A stretch of 64,000 nt of DNA from DATKFM01 sp963851215 (GTDB lineage Bacteria; Pseudomonadota; Alphaproteobacteria; Dongiales; Dongiaceae), in contig CAWKOG010000014.1 of assembly GCA_963851215.1 (NCBI GenBank), positions 62,001-126,000 on the forward strand. The letters run 5' to 3'. Position numbers and translations under genes: made by a program. Shown piece after piece: positions 1 through 8,762 of this stretch. Below the pieces are notes generated by a model. It was not told where the DNA came from. It saw only the letters and a list, made by a program, of their open reading frames with translations, and did not search any database. Numbering within the stretch: the stretch's first letter is position 1; each line of letters begins with the position of its first letter.

Positions 1-1
1 C

Positions 2-808
2 GGCAGTTGGGCGAAGTTCCACGGCGCCGCGCAGGACGCCATCGCCAAGGCCGACGCCATCTTCTCGCTCAATCCCGCTGATGCGGAATGCCTGAAGCCG
101 GTGGTGGCACCCGGCGCGCTGCTGGCGCCGTTGAAGCCGTTTCTCGACGGCGCCGACTTCGCTGCGGCCGGCATGCGGCGCGACGCGATCCGGGCCGAGT
201 TCGCGCGCCGGTTCGGCATGTCAGCCGACCGGCCCTGGCTGCTGACCGTGGCGATGATGCGCGAGGGCGACAAGTACTCGTCCTATCGCGTGCTGGGCCA
301 CGCGCTGCAGCAATTGACCGATCAGCCCTGGCAATTGCTCGTCGTCGGCGATGGGTCGGCGCGCAAGAAGGTCGAGGAAATATTCGGACCGCTGGCGCGA
401 GACCGCGTGCGCTTCGCCGGCGCCCGGTTGCCGGAAGAGCTGCCGGATTTCTATGGCGCCGCCGATCTCTTCGTCTGGCCGGCGATCAACGAGGCCTATG
501 GCATGAGTCTGCTGGAAGCGCAGGCAGCGGGGCTGCCGGTCATCGCCGGCGCGTCCGGCGGCGTGCCATCGATCGTCACCCACGACGTGACCGGCTTGCT
601 GACTTCGCCGGGAGACATCGACGCCTTTGCCGCCGCGCTGCATGGATTGCTGCGGGATGCGGCGCGGCGCCGTACCATGGGCGATCGCGCGCTGGAGATC
701 GTCGCCGGTCGGCATGACGTGGCCAGCGCCGCCGCCACATTGGACAGCACGCTGCGCGATGTGGTCGCCCGCCGCCGCCGCAAGGCCGAAACGTTGCGCC
801 AAGCATGA
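2..808 (+). CDS. Glycosyltransferase family 4, C-terminal part (truncated by window edge)
   Basis: The reading frame is open from the first bases of the window, so the N-terminal domain lies outside it. The visible part is the nucleotide-sugar binding half of a GT-B glycosyltransferase: it has the family EX7E motif in NEAYGMSLLEAQAAGLPV and a C-terminal helical tail. The enzyme should transfer a sugar from an activated donor to a lipid or glycan acceptor in the cytoplasm; donor and acceptor cannot be read from sequence. Its stop overlaps the start of the next gene (ATGA), so it belongs to the glycan operon that follows. Confidence 0.85.
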   Translation, partial: GSWAKFHGAAQDAIAKADAIFSLNPADAECLKPVVAPGALLAPLKPFLDGADFAAAGMRRDAIRAEFARRFGMSADRPWLLTVAMMREGDKYSSYRVLGHALQQLTDQPWQLLVVGDGSARKKVEEIFGPLARDRVRFAGARLPEELPDFYGAADLFVWPAINEAYGMSLLEAQAAGLPVIAGASGGVPSIVTHDVTGLLTSPGDIDAFAAALHGLLRDAARRRTMGDRALEIVAGRHDVASAAATLDSTLRDVVARRRRKAETLRQA

Positions 809-1431
809 CCACGCTCGCTCTCCTGCGTCACGGGCCGACGGTGTGGAACAGCCAGCACCGGCTGCAGGGCCATACCGATCTGCCGCTCAGCGCCGAAGGG
901 CGCGCCCGCGTGATCGGCTGGCGCTTGCCGCCGGAGATTGCCGGCTTCGGCTGGTGGTGCAGTCCGCTGCGCCGGGCGCGGGAGACGGCCGAACTGTTGG
1001 GCGAAGCCTTGCCGGAAAGACCTGACATCGCCGTCGAGTTGCGGCTGATGGAAATGTCTTATGGCGAATGGGAAGGCGAAGCGCTCGATCACCTGCGCCA
1101 GCGCCATGGCGAACAGATGGCCCAGTGGGAAGCCCAGGGCCTGGATCTGCGCCCGCCCGGCGGCGAAAGCCCGCGGGATGTGCAGCAGCGGCTGCGGCCC
1201 TGGCTGGCATCGATAGGACCGGACGGCGGCAACCACTTTGCCGTTGTTCACAAGGGCGTGATCCGCGCCATCTACGCCATGGCCACCGGCTGGACCATGG
1301 AGCGGAAAGCGCCGGATCGCCTGGCCTATGATTGCCTGCAACTGTTCACGCTCGACACCGATGGGAAGCCGTCGGTGCAGGCGTTGAATGTGCCGCTGAC
1401 CGGCGGCAGCGCGGCGGGAGCCGCCGCATGA
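805..1431 (+). CDS. Histidine phosphatase family protein (phosphoglycerate mutase-like)
   Basis: A 208-residue protein with the RHG phosphate-binding motif at the N-terminus (LLRHGPTVWN), a central acidic segment (MEMSYGEWEG) and the second catalytic His in VVHKG. This is the histidine phosphatase fold, with a phospho-His intermediate. The family includes CobC, GpmB and sugar-phosphate phosphatases, and sequence alone does not pick the substrate. Its place between two glycosyltransferases, coupled by ATGA overlaps on both sides, suggests a phosphosugar or sugar-nucleotide intermediate (inference). Confidence 0.85.
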   Translation: MTTLALLRHGPTVWNSQHRLQGHTDLPLSAEGRARVIGWRLPPEIAGFGWWCSPLRRARETAELLGEALPERPDIAVELRLMEMSYGEWEGEALDHLRQRHGEQMAQWEAQGLDLRPPGGESPRDVQQRLRPWLASIGPDGGNHFAVVHKGVIRAIYAMATGWTMERKAPDRLAYDCLQLFTLDTDGKPSVQALNVPLTGGSAAGAAA

Positions 1432-2585
1432 CGCCGCGGGTTCTGCTCTACGTCCAGCATCTGCTGGGCATCGGTCATCTGCGCCGCGCGGCGGCAATCG
1501 CGCGCGCTCTTGCGGGCGGCGGATTCGATGTCGCGTTCGTTTCCGGCGGCGAAGGCGTACCATCGCTGGATATCGGCGCGGCGAAGCTGGTTCAGCTCCC
1601 CGCCATCCGTTCCGGCGATTCCGGATTCAGCAGCCTGGTGGATGACAGCGGTGCGCCGGTGACCGATGCGCTGTGGCGCGCGCGGCAGGCCGCGCTTGAA
1701 TCCGAACTCGCCGGCTTCGCGCCGGATGCGCTGCTGATCGAGATGTTTCCGTTTGGCCGGCGGCAATTCCGCCGGGAATTGATTCCACTGCTCGAGACGG
1801 CCACCGAGCGCCGGCCGCGACCGCTGGTGGCCTGCTCGGTGCGGGACATCCTGGTGCGGAAGAGCAAGCCCGACCGGCTGCGAGAGATGCTGGATCTCCT
1901 CGAGCGGCACTATGACCTGGTGCTGGTCCATGGCGATCCCGCCTTTGTCGATTTCGCCCTGACCTTTCCCGCCGCGGCTGATATCGCCGGCAAGATCCGC
2001 TACACCGGGTTCGTCGTCGGCGATTTGCCGGCGCGCTTGCCGCCCGCGGCGCGGCGGGATGTGGTGCTGGTGTCCGCCGGTGGCGGCGCGGTAGGAGCGC
2101 CGCTGTTGAATGCTGCGCTGGCGGCGCGGCCGCTGACGCAGCAGCGCGACGCTCTCTGGCACATCATCACCGGACCCAACTTGGCGGAGAATGATTTCAC
2201 CGCCCTGCGGAATGGCGCCGGCGAGAACCTGCGCATCGAGCGATTTCGCTCCGATTTTCCGCAGCTTCTCGCGTCCTGCCGCGTCTCGGTCTCGCAGGCC
2301 GGTTACAACACGCTGATGGAAATTCTCGCCGTCGGCGCGCGCGCCGTCGTGGTGCCGTTTGCCGACGGGCAGGAGAGCGAGCAGCCCTTGCGCGCGAGGC
2401 TGCTGGCTGAGCGCGGCCTGGTGCAGGCAGTGGCACCCGAGGATCTGACGCCGGCGCTCTTGGCGGCAGCGATCGATGCGGCGGCGGCGATGCCTGTCCC
2501 GCCCGACGGCATCTTCAATCTCAAGGGCGCCGCCGCCACGGCGGAGATCCTGCATCAGGCCCTGCGGCAACGGCTGATTGCATGA
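1428..2585 (+). CDS. MurG-like glycosyltransferase (GT28 C-terminal type)
   Basis: About 385 residues. The N-terminus (RVLLYVQHLLGIGHLRRA) is a Rossmann-type start with the glycine and histidine pattern of GT-B enzymes. The C-terminal half has the donor-binding stretch SQAGYNTLMEILAVGARAVVVP, as in MurG and other GT28 proteins. The ATG at 1428 overlaps the upstream stop and is preferred over an in-frame start 96 bases earlier that would lie inside the phosphatase gene. No membrane segment is obvious. The acceptor is unknown; it is not murG itself, since no division genes are nearby. Confidence 0.8.
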   Translation: MTPRVLLYVQHLLGIGHLRRAAAIARALAGGGFDVAFVSGGEGVPSLDIGAAKLVQLPAIRSGDSGFSSLVDDSGAPVTDALWRARQAALESELAGFAPDALLIEMFPFGRRQFRRELIPLLETATERRPRPLVACSVRDILVRKSKPDRLREMLDLLERHYDLVLVHGDPAFVDFALTFPAAADIAGKIRYTGFVVGDLPARLPPAARRDVVLVSAGGGAVGAPLLNAALAARPLTQQRDALWHIITGPNLAENDFTALRNGAGENLRIERFRSDFPQLLASCRVSVSQAGYNTLMEILAVGARAVVVPFADGQESEQPLRARLLAERGLVQAVAPEDLTPALLAAAIDAAAAMPVPPDGIFNLKGAAATAEILHQALRQRLIA

Positions 2586-3373
2586 GTGCCTGGCGCGGTC
2601 TCGAGATCGAGCTGGAGCATTGGTCGCGGGCCGGCCGCGACGCGACGCTGTGGTGGCGCGACGACGATGCGGTGACGGCGACCCCGGAATTGGAACGCTT
2701 GCTCGGCATCGCGCGGCTTCCCGGCGGCGCGGCGCTGCCGCTATGCTTGGCGGTGATCCCCCGGCAGGCGGACCGATCACTGGCAGAATTCGCCGCGTCG
2801 CAGCCACAGCTTTCGATCCTGCAGCACGGCTTCGCCCACTCCAACCATGCGCCAGAGGGCGAGAAGAAGGCCGAGCTCGGCACCCATCGGCCGGCGGCAG
2901 CCATTCTTGGAGAATTGGTGGAGGGACGGAATCTGCTGCGCGCGCTCTTTCCCGCCATGCTCTTGCCGGTGCTGGTGCCGCCCTGGAACCGGATTGCATC
3001 AGCGGTGCGGTCAGGTCTGCCCAGGGCCGGACTCACTTACATATCGGCCTATGGCCCCCGCGCCCGCGGAGACAGCCAGGCGGTCAATACCCATGCCGAC
3101 ATCATCGACTGGCATCATGGCCGCGGCTTTGTCGGCGAGGACGCGGCGCTCGCCCTGATCGCCGGTCATCTGGCGGCCCGGCGGGAGGGGCGGGCCGATC
3201 CGGACGAGCCCACAGGCATCCTGACCCATCACCTGGTGCATGACGACGCCTGCTGGAATTTCTTAACGGAACTGGTCTATCGGTTGAGCCGGCAGGCCGG
3301 GGTCCGCTGGCTTGCCGGGACCGCTATCTTTGGCCAGACTGCGTCAGTCGCACCCAAGATTTTGATTTTATGA
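2582..3373 (+). CDS. Polysaccharide deacetylase-like protein
   Basis: A 263-residue protein with traits of the NodB/polysaccharide deacetylase superfamily: an early acidic RDDDA motif that could be the metal-binding Asp pair, HGFAHSNH as the candidate His pair, a VPPWNRI segment and a late THHLVHDD motif. No signal peptide is visible, so action on a cytoplasmic precursor is likely. The ATG overlaps the upstream stop (ATGA). Family assignment is by motif pattern; deacetylation of an amino sugar made by the flanking transferases is inference. Confidence 0.7.
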   Translation: MSAWRGLEIELEHWSRAGRDATLWWRDDDAVTATPELERLLGIARLPGGAALPLCLAVIPRQADRSLAEFAASQPQLSILQHGFAHSNHAPEGEKKAELGTHRPAAAILGELVEGRNLLRALFPAMLLPVLVPPWNRIASAVRSGLPRAGLTYISAYGPRARGDSQAVNTHADIIDWHHGRGFVGEDAALALIAGHLAARREGRADPDEPTGILTHHLVHDDACWNFLTELVYRLSRQAGVRWLAGTAIFGQTASVAPKILIL

Positions 3374-3879
3374 TGAGTATTCACCGGTATTTGCCGCAAA
3401 AGCTGCTGCCGGACTATCTGCGGGGTGCTGCGGGACTGGCCATATCCGCCGGTCTTTGCGCCTTGGCACCAAATGTGACGGCGGTCGTCGTTATCTTTGG
3501 AGCGCTGGCCCTATTGTTCGGGTTGTTCATGTTGCAGACGGTACAGAAGCAGATGCTGATGCTGGAAATGACCGAGGATGGCATCGGCAAAGGATCGAAT
3601 ACCGCGCGGGCGAAGGCCTGGCGGGAATTGCAAGCGTTGCGTCTGCGCTACTACGCGCTGCGCCGCAACAAGCCCGGTGGCTGGATGGCGCTGCGGCTGG
3701 ATTTTCCCGGCCAGCGCATCGGCATCGATTCCAATATCGAGGGATTCGAGGAGATCGTCGCCCGGGCGGCGCGGGCGGCGCGGGACCAGCGGCTGGAAAT
3801 GGACGACACGACGCGGGCCAACCTGGCGGCCATCGGCCATGCGGCCCGCGCCAGTCTGCAGACGGAGCGCCGTGCATGA
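3370..3879 (+). CDS. Small membrane protein of unknown function
   Basis: A 169-residue protein with two closely spaced hydrophobic segments near residues 19-55 and a charged, helix-prone cytoplasmic C-terminus rich in Arg and Ala. I do not recognise a domain. It is joined to both neighbours by 4-bp ATGA overlaps, which places it firmly in the operon between the glycan enzymes and the ABC transporter. It could anchor or regulate the transporter or the glycosyltransferases; nothing in the sequence decides between these. Confidence 0.75.
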   Translation: MMSIHRYLPQKLLPDYLRGAAGLAISAGLCALAPNVTAVVVIFGALALLFGLFMLQTVQKQMLMLEMTEDGIGKGSNTARAKAWRELQALRLRYYALRRNKPGGWMALRLDFPGQRIGIDSNIEGFEEIVARAARAARDQRLEMDDTTRANLAAIGHAARASLQTERRA

Positions 3880-5759
3880 GCGATCTCCTGCAAATCGAGA
3901 ATCTGAAGATCTCCTTCAACATCGCCGGCGGGCGGCTTGACGCGGTGCGCGGCGTTTCGTTCCGCGTGCCCCAGGGCGGCACGGTGGCGCTGGTGGGCAA
4001 ATCCGGCTCCGGCAAATCGGTGATCAGCCAGGCGATCATGGGCATCCTGCCCAATGTGGGCGAGATCACCGGCGGCCGCATCCTGCTTGACGATCCGCGC
4101 CGGCCCGGTGGGCCGATCGACATCGCGGCACTGCCGCGCGACGGCGACGCCATGCGTGCCATCCGCGGCGGCAGCGTCTCCATCATCTTCCAGGAGCCGA
4201 TGACGTCGCTGTCGCCGATCCACACCATCGGCGATCAGATCGTCGAGGCGCTGCATCTGCATCGCAAGGTGAGCAAGGCCGAAGGGCTGGAGCTGACGCG
4301 GGACATGCTGCGGCTGGTGGGATTTCCCGATCCGGCGCGGGCGCTGAAGACCTTTCCCTTCGAACTTTCCGGCGGGCTGCGCCAACGGGCGATGATCGCC
4401 ATGGCGCTGATCTGCCGGCCGGCGCTGTTGATCGCCGACGAGCCGACCACGGCCCTGGACGTGACCATCCAGGCGCAGATCCTGAAGCTGATGCGCGATC
4501 TGCAAAAAGAACTGGGCATGGCCATCCTGATCATCACCCATGATCTGGGCGTGGTCGCCAACATGGCCGAGGAAGTCGTCGTCATGTATCATGGCGAGGT
4601 CATGGAGAGCGGCACGCTGCAGGATATCTTCGCGCGGCCCGGCCATCCTTATTTGCAGGCCCTGCTGCGGGCGGTGCCGCGATTCAACATGGCGCCGGGC
4701 GAGAAGCTGGTGCCGATCCGCGAGATCAAGAGCGAGGGCGGCCGCCTGATGGCGCAACGCGAGCCTTGGCCCGATGCCGCCGACAATCGGCCGCTGCTGT
4801 CTGTCTGCGACATCAGCAAGCGCTTCCGCATCCGCAACCGGGGCTTGTTCAACAGCGGCAAGACCGCCGACGTGCTGGCGGTGGACAGCGTCAGCTTCGA
4901 CATCCGCCGCGGCGAATGCCTGGGCCTGGTGGGCGAGAGCGGTTGCGGCAAGACCACGGTCAGCAAGATGATCATGCGGGCGCTGACGCCCGATAGCGGT
5001 TCGATCCGCTTCAACAATCGTGGGCGGGAGATCGACGTCCTGGCGCTGTCAGGCGAAACGCTGTTCGACTATCGTCGCAAGATCCAGTTTATCTTCCAGG
5101 ACCCCTTCGGTTCGCTCAATCCGCGCATGACCGTGGCCGACATCATAGCCGAACCGCTGGTAATTCATAATGTCGGTGACGCCAAGGCCCGCACCGAGAT
5201 GGTTCAGGAGCTGATGCGGGTGGTCGGGCTGGATGTGCGCCATCTGCAGCGCTATCCCCACAGCTTCTCCGGCGGTCAGCGGCAGCGGATCGGCATCGCC
5301 CGCGCCCTGACGCTGCGGCCGGATCTGATCATTTGCGACGAGCCGGTGTCGGCGCTTGATGTCTCGATCCAGGCGCAGATCCTGAACCTGCTGAAGGATC
5401 TGAAGCGGGACCTCGGTCTGACGTTCCTGTTCGTGTCGCACAACCTGGCCGTCGTAGACTATATCGCCGACCGCATCGCCGTCATGTGCTATGGCCGGCT
5501 GGTGGAGCTCGCGCCGAAGGAACTGCTGTTCCGCCGGCCGGTTCATCCCTACACGAAAGCGCTGCTGACCGCGGTGCCGGAGCCGGACCCAAAGCGGCAG
5601 TTGGACTTCTCGCGGCTGATGGCGGAAAAAGCATCGTTGCCGGCCTATTGGCCGGCGCCGTTCCGGATCACCGAGCGCGAGCGTCCGGGACTGGTGGATC
5701 TGGGCGGCGGACATTACGTCAGAGCCATAACGGCCGACGCCGCGCTGCAGGCAGCATGA
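3876..5759 (+). CDS. Fused double ATPase of an oligopeptide-type ABC transporter
   Basis: About 627 residues with two complete ABC domains. The first has Walker A GKSGSGKS near residue 41, signature LSGGLRQR and Walker B LLIADEPTTALD. The second has GESGCGKT near residue 352, signature FSGGQRQR and Walker B LIICDEPVSALD. HPYLQALL and HPYTKALL tails mark the Opp/Dpp/YejF class that energises peptide or oligosaccharide uptake. The start at 3876 overlaps the upstream stop (ATGA); an in-frame start at 3456 would lie inside the membrane-protein gene. It should drive the two permeases downstream. Confidence 0.93.
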   Translation: MSDLLQIENLKISFNIAGGRLDAVRGVSFRVPQGGTVALVGKSGSGKSVISQAIMGILPNVGEITGGRILLDDPRRPGGPIDIAALPRDGDAMRAIRGGSVSIIFQEPMTSLSPIHTIGDQIVEALHLHRKVSKAEGLELTRDMLRLVGFPDPARALKTFPFELSGGLRQRAMIAMALICRPALLIADEPTTALDVTIQAQILKLMRDLQKELGMAILIITHDLGVVANMAEEVVVMYHGEVMESGTLQDIFARPGHPYLQALLRAVPRFNMAPGEKLVPIREIKSEGGRLMAQREPWPDAADNRPLLSVCDISKRFRIRNRGLFNSGKTADVLAVDSVSFDIRRGECLGLVGESGCGKTTVSKMIMRALTPDSGSIRFNNRGREIDVLALSGETLFDYRRKIQFIFQDPFGSLNPRMTVADIIAEPLVIHNVGDAKARTEMVQELMRVVGLDVRHLQRYPHSFSGGQRQRIGIARALTLRPDLIICDEPVSALDVSIQAQILNLLKDLKRDLGLTFLFVSHNLAVVDYIADRIAVMCYGRLVELAPKELLFRRPVHPYTKALLTAVPEPDPKRQLDFSRLMAEKASLPAYWPAPFRITERERPGLVDLGGGHYVRAITADAALQAA

Positions 5760-7711
5760 GGGGACCGTTGGGGATGAGATCGCACTGTTCCATAGGCATC
5801 CGAAGTTTGATCGCCGGCTTGTTCGCGGTGCTGGGTGCGCCGGCGGCGCTGGCGCAGGATGCGGCCATACCGTCGCAGTTCATCGAGCCGCCGATCCTGG
5901 CCGACCAGGTGGCCAGCGGCGCGCTGCCGCCTATTGCCGAGCGGCTCCCGTCGGTGCCGTCCGTGGCTGCCATGGAATGGGGTGGACAGACCCTGGGCCA
6001 GCATGGCGGCGAGATGCGCATGCTCATGACCTCTACCAAGGATACGCGCATCATCGTCGTCTATGGCGATGCGCGGCTGGTGAACTACAACAAGGACTAC
6101 CAGCTGGTGCCGGATATCCTGCAGGCCTTCGAGGCGGAGGAGGGCCGCATCTTCACCTTCCATCTGCGCCCCGGGCATAAATGGTCTGACGGTTCACCCT
6201 TCACCACGGAGGATTTCCGCTACTACTGGGAAGACGTGGCGAACAATGCGGATATCTCCCCCGCCGGCCCGCCGGTGGAGCTTCTGGTGGACGGCGAGGC
6301 GCCGAAGGTGGAGATCCTGGACGAGACCACCATCCGCTATAGCTGGTCGAAGCCGAACTGGCGGTTGCTGCCGGCGATCGCGGGGCCGAGCCCGCTGTAT
6401 ATCTACCGCCCAAGTCAATATCTGAAACAGTATCACGGCAAGTATGTCGACGCGGCGAAGATGGCGGAGTTGATCGAGGAATCCGGCCAGCAGAACTGGG
6501 CGGCGCTGCATAACCGCAAAGACAACATGTACCGCAACGACAACATAGAGCTGCCGACCTTGGAGCCCTGGGTGCTGGCGACCAAGCCGCCGACCGAGCG
6601 CTTCGTTTTCAAGCGCAATCCCTACTACTATCGCGTCGACAGCGAGGGCCGGCAGCTGCCCTATCTGGACGCCGTGAGCTTCCAAGTCACCGACGGCAAG
6701 CTGGTGCCGGCCAAGGCCGCTTCGGGCGAAGCCGATCTGGCGGCACGCTATCTGCGCTTCGACAACTTCACGCTGCTGAAGGAGAACGAGAAGCGCGGCA
6801 ACTACAAGGTGCGGCTGTGGGAGACTGGCTGGGGTTCCCAGGTGGCGCTTTATCCCAATCTCAACGCCAGCGATCCCGATTGGCGGCAGTTGATGCGCGA
6901 CGTGCGCTTCCGCCGCGCGCTGTCGACCGCCATCGACCGCAGCGAGATCAATCAGGTGATCTATCTCGGCCTGGGTGTCGAGGCGGCCAACACCGTGCTG
7001 CCCCAGAGCCCGCTGTTCGATGCCGAGTTGAGTGCCCAGTGGTCGGTCTACGATCCCGATGGCGCCAATGCCCTGCTGGACGAGATCGGCCTGACTGAGC
7101 GCAATGGTGAAGGCGTGCGGCTGATGCCCAGCGGCAAGCCGCTGGAGATTCCCGTGCTCTCCTCGGGCCAGAGCCCGGAGGAAGGCAATGTGCTCGAGCT
7201 GATCCGCGAGCAGTGGAAGAACATCGGCGTCAAGCTCTACTTCAAGCCGTCGGAGCGCGACACCATCCGCGACTGCATCTTCGCCGGCGACTGCATCATG
7301 TCGGTCTGGACCGGCCTGGAAAATGCCCTGCCGACAGCGGAGATGTCGCCTTGGGAGCTGGCGCCGATTTCGCAGATGCAGCTCATGTGGCCGAAATGGG
7401 GGCAGTATGTCGAGACCAAAGGCCAGGCCGGCGAAGCGCCGGACCTGCCGGAGGCGAAGCAGCTGCTGGATGAATTGGCGAAATGGGGCGAGACCACCGA
7501 TATCGAGCAGCGCACGGCGATCTGGCAGGAGATGCTGCGGATCTATGCCGCGCAAGTCTATAGCATCGGCACCGTGGCCGGCGTGCCGCAGCCGGTGGTG
7601 GTGAACAACCGGCTGCATAATGTGCCGGTGGAAGGCGTCTATAGCTGGGATCCCGGCGCGCATTTCGGCATCTATAAGCCGGACAGCTTCTGGACCGAAC
7701 CGGCGAATTGA
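5756..7711 (+). CDS. ABC transporter substrate-binding protein, family 5
   Basis: About 651 residues. A basic N-terminus and hydrophobic core end in a likely signal peptidase site (ALA-QDA). The mature part matches the large two-lobe solute-binding family 5 (SBP_bac_5): HLRPGHKWSDGSPFTTEDF, RFRRALSTAIDRSEIN and a C-terminal dimerisation-like region. There is no lipobox Cys, so it should be free in the periplasm. The first ATG overlaps the ATPase stop; a second at 5774 is also possible. The ligand may be a peptide, an oligosaccharide or a glycopeptide; the glycan genes upstream favour a sugar-containing ligand (inference). Confidence 0.9.
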   Translation: MRGPLGMRSHCSIGIRSLIAGLFAVLGAPAALAQDAAIPSQFIEPPILADQVASGALPPIAERLPSVPSVAAMEWGGQTLGQHGGEMRMLMTSTKDTRIIVVYGDARLVNYNKDYQLVPDILQAFEAEEGRIFTFHLRPGHKWSDGSPFTTEDFRYYWEDVANNADISPAGPPVELLVDGEAPKVEILDETTIRYSWSKPNWRLLPAIAGPSPLYIYRPSQYLKQYHGKYVDAAKMAELIEESGQQNWAALHNRKDNMYRNDNIELPTLEPWVLATKPPTERFVFKRNPYYYRVDSEGRQLPYLDAVSFQVTDGKLVPAKAASGEADLAARYLRFDNFTLLKENEKRGNYKVRLWETGWGSQVALYPNLNASDPDWRQLMRDVRFRRALSTAIDRSEINQVIYLGLGVEAANTVLPQSPLFDAELSAQWSVYDPDGANALLDEIGLTERNGEGVRLMPSGKPLEIPVLSSGQSPEEGNVLELIREQWKNIGVKLYFKPSERDTIRDCIFAGDCIMSVWTGLENALPTAEMSPWELAPISQMQLMWPKWGQYVETKGQAGEAPDLPEAKQLLDELAKWGETTDIEQRTAIWQEMLRIYAAQVYSIGTVAGVPQPVVVNNRLHNVPVEGVYSWDPGAHFGIYKPDSFWTEPAN

Positions 7712-7747
7712 ACCCGGCAGCGGCGGCAAGACAGGTGTGAAGCAGCC

Positions 7748-8746
7748 ATGCTGATCTATATCGGGCGCCGACTGCTGCTGATGATTCCCACCTTGCTGGT
7801 GATCAGCTTCCTGGTGTTCGCCATCATCCAGGCGCCGCCGGGCGACTATCTGACCAACGAGATCAATGAATGCCTGGCGCGCGGCGAGATGGGCTGCAAG
7901 CAGCGCATCGAGATGCTGAAGAAGACCTTCCATCTCGACGAGCCATTCTTCAAGCAGTACGTCCTGTGGGTTGGCGGGCTGCTGCAGGGGAATCTGGGAT
8001 ACTCTTTCGAGCATCAGCTGCCGGTGGCCGATGTGGTGGGCGACCGGCTGTGGCTGACCATCGTCGTCACCTTCGCCACCATCCTCTTCACCTGGGCGGT
8101 CGCGTTTCCCATCGGCGTGTACTCCGCCGTCTATCAGTACAGCGTTTCCGATTATGTGGTGACCTTCATCGGCATTCTCGGCTTGGCGGTGCCGAGCTTC
8201 CTGTTTGCGCTGATCCTGCTCTACTTCGCCAATGTGTTTTTCGGCCTGTCGATTGGCGGTCTGATGGACCCGCGATACATCGACGCGCCCTGGAGCTGGG
8301 GCAAGCTGATGTCGATCCTGGGCCATCTGTGGATTCCCACCATCATCATCGGCGCCTCGGGCACCGCCGGCATGATCCGGCGCCTGCGGGCCAATCTGCT
8401 GGATGAGCTGCACAAGCAGTATGTGGTGACGGCGCGGGCCAAAGGCCTGCCGTTCTGGCGCGGCCTGATCAAGTATCCGCTGCGCATGTCGTTGAACCCG
8501 TTCATCGCCGACATCGGCACGCTGCTGCCGGAGCTGGTGTCCGGCGCGGTGATCGTTTCCGTGGTCATGAGCCTGCCGACCACCGGGCCGATGCTGCTGG
8601 ATTCGCTGCGGAGCCAGGACATGTATCTGGCGGGATCGTTCCTGATGTTCCTGGCGTTGCTGACCGTCGTGGGCGTGCTGCTGTCCGACCTGGCGCTGGC
8701 GGTGCTGGACCCGCGCATCCGCCTGGGCGGCGGGGCGACGAAGTGA
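7748..8746 (+). CDS. ABC transporter permease, DppB/OppB type
   Basis: A 332-residue inner-membrane protein with an N-terminal transmembrane helix, a periplasmic loop, and five further helices carrying the binding-protein-dependent permease domain. The EAA-type cytoplasmic loop reads TARAKGLPFWRGLIKYPLR, where the ATPase docks. It forms the heterodimeric channel with the next gene. It lies 36 bases after the binding-protein gene. Confidence 0.92.
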   Translation: MLIYIGRRLLLMIPTLLVISFLVFAIIQAPPGDYLTNEINECLARGEMGCKQRIEMLKKTFHLDEPFFKQYVLWVGGLLQGNLGYSFEHQLPVADVVGDRLWLTIVVTFATILFTWAVAFPIGVYSAVYQYSVSDYVVTFIGILGLAVPSFLFALILLYFANVFFGLSIGGLMDPRYIDAPWSWGKLMSILGHLWIPTIIIGASGTAGMIRRLRANLLDELHKQYVVTARAKGLPFWRGLIKYPLRMSLNPFIADIGTLLPELVSGAVIVSVVMSLPTTGPMLLDSLRSQDMYLAGSFLMFLALLTVVGVLLSDLALAVLDPRIRLGGGATK

Positions 8747-8762
8747 GCATGGAGCGCGCGCC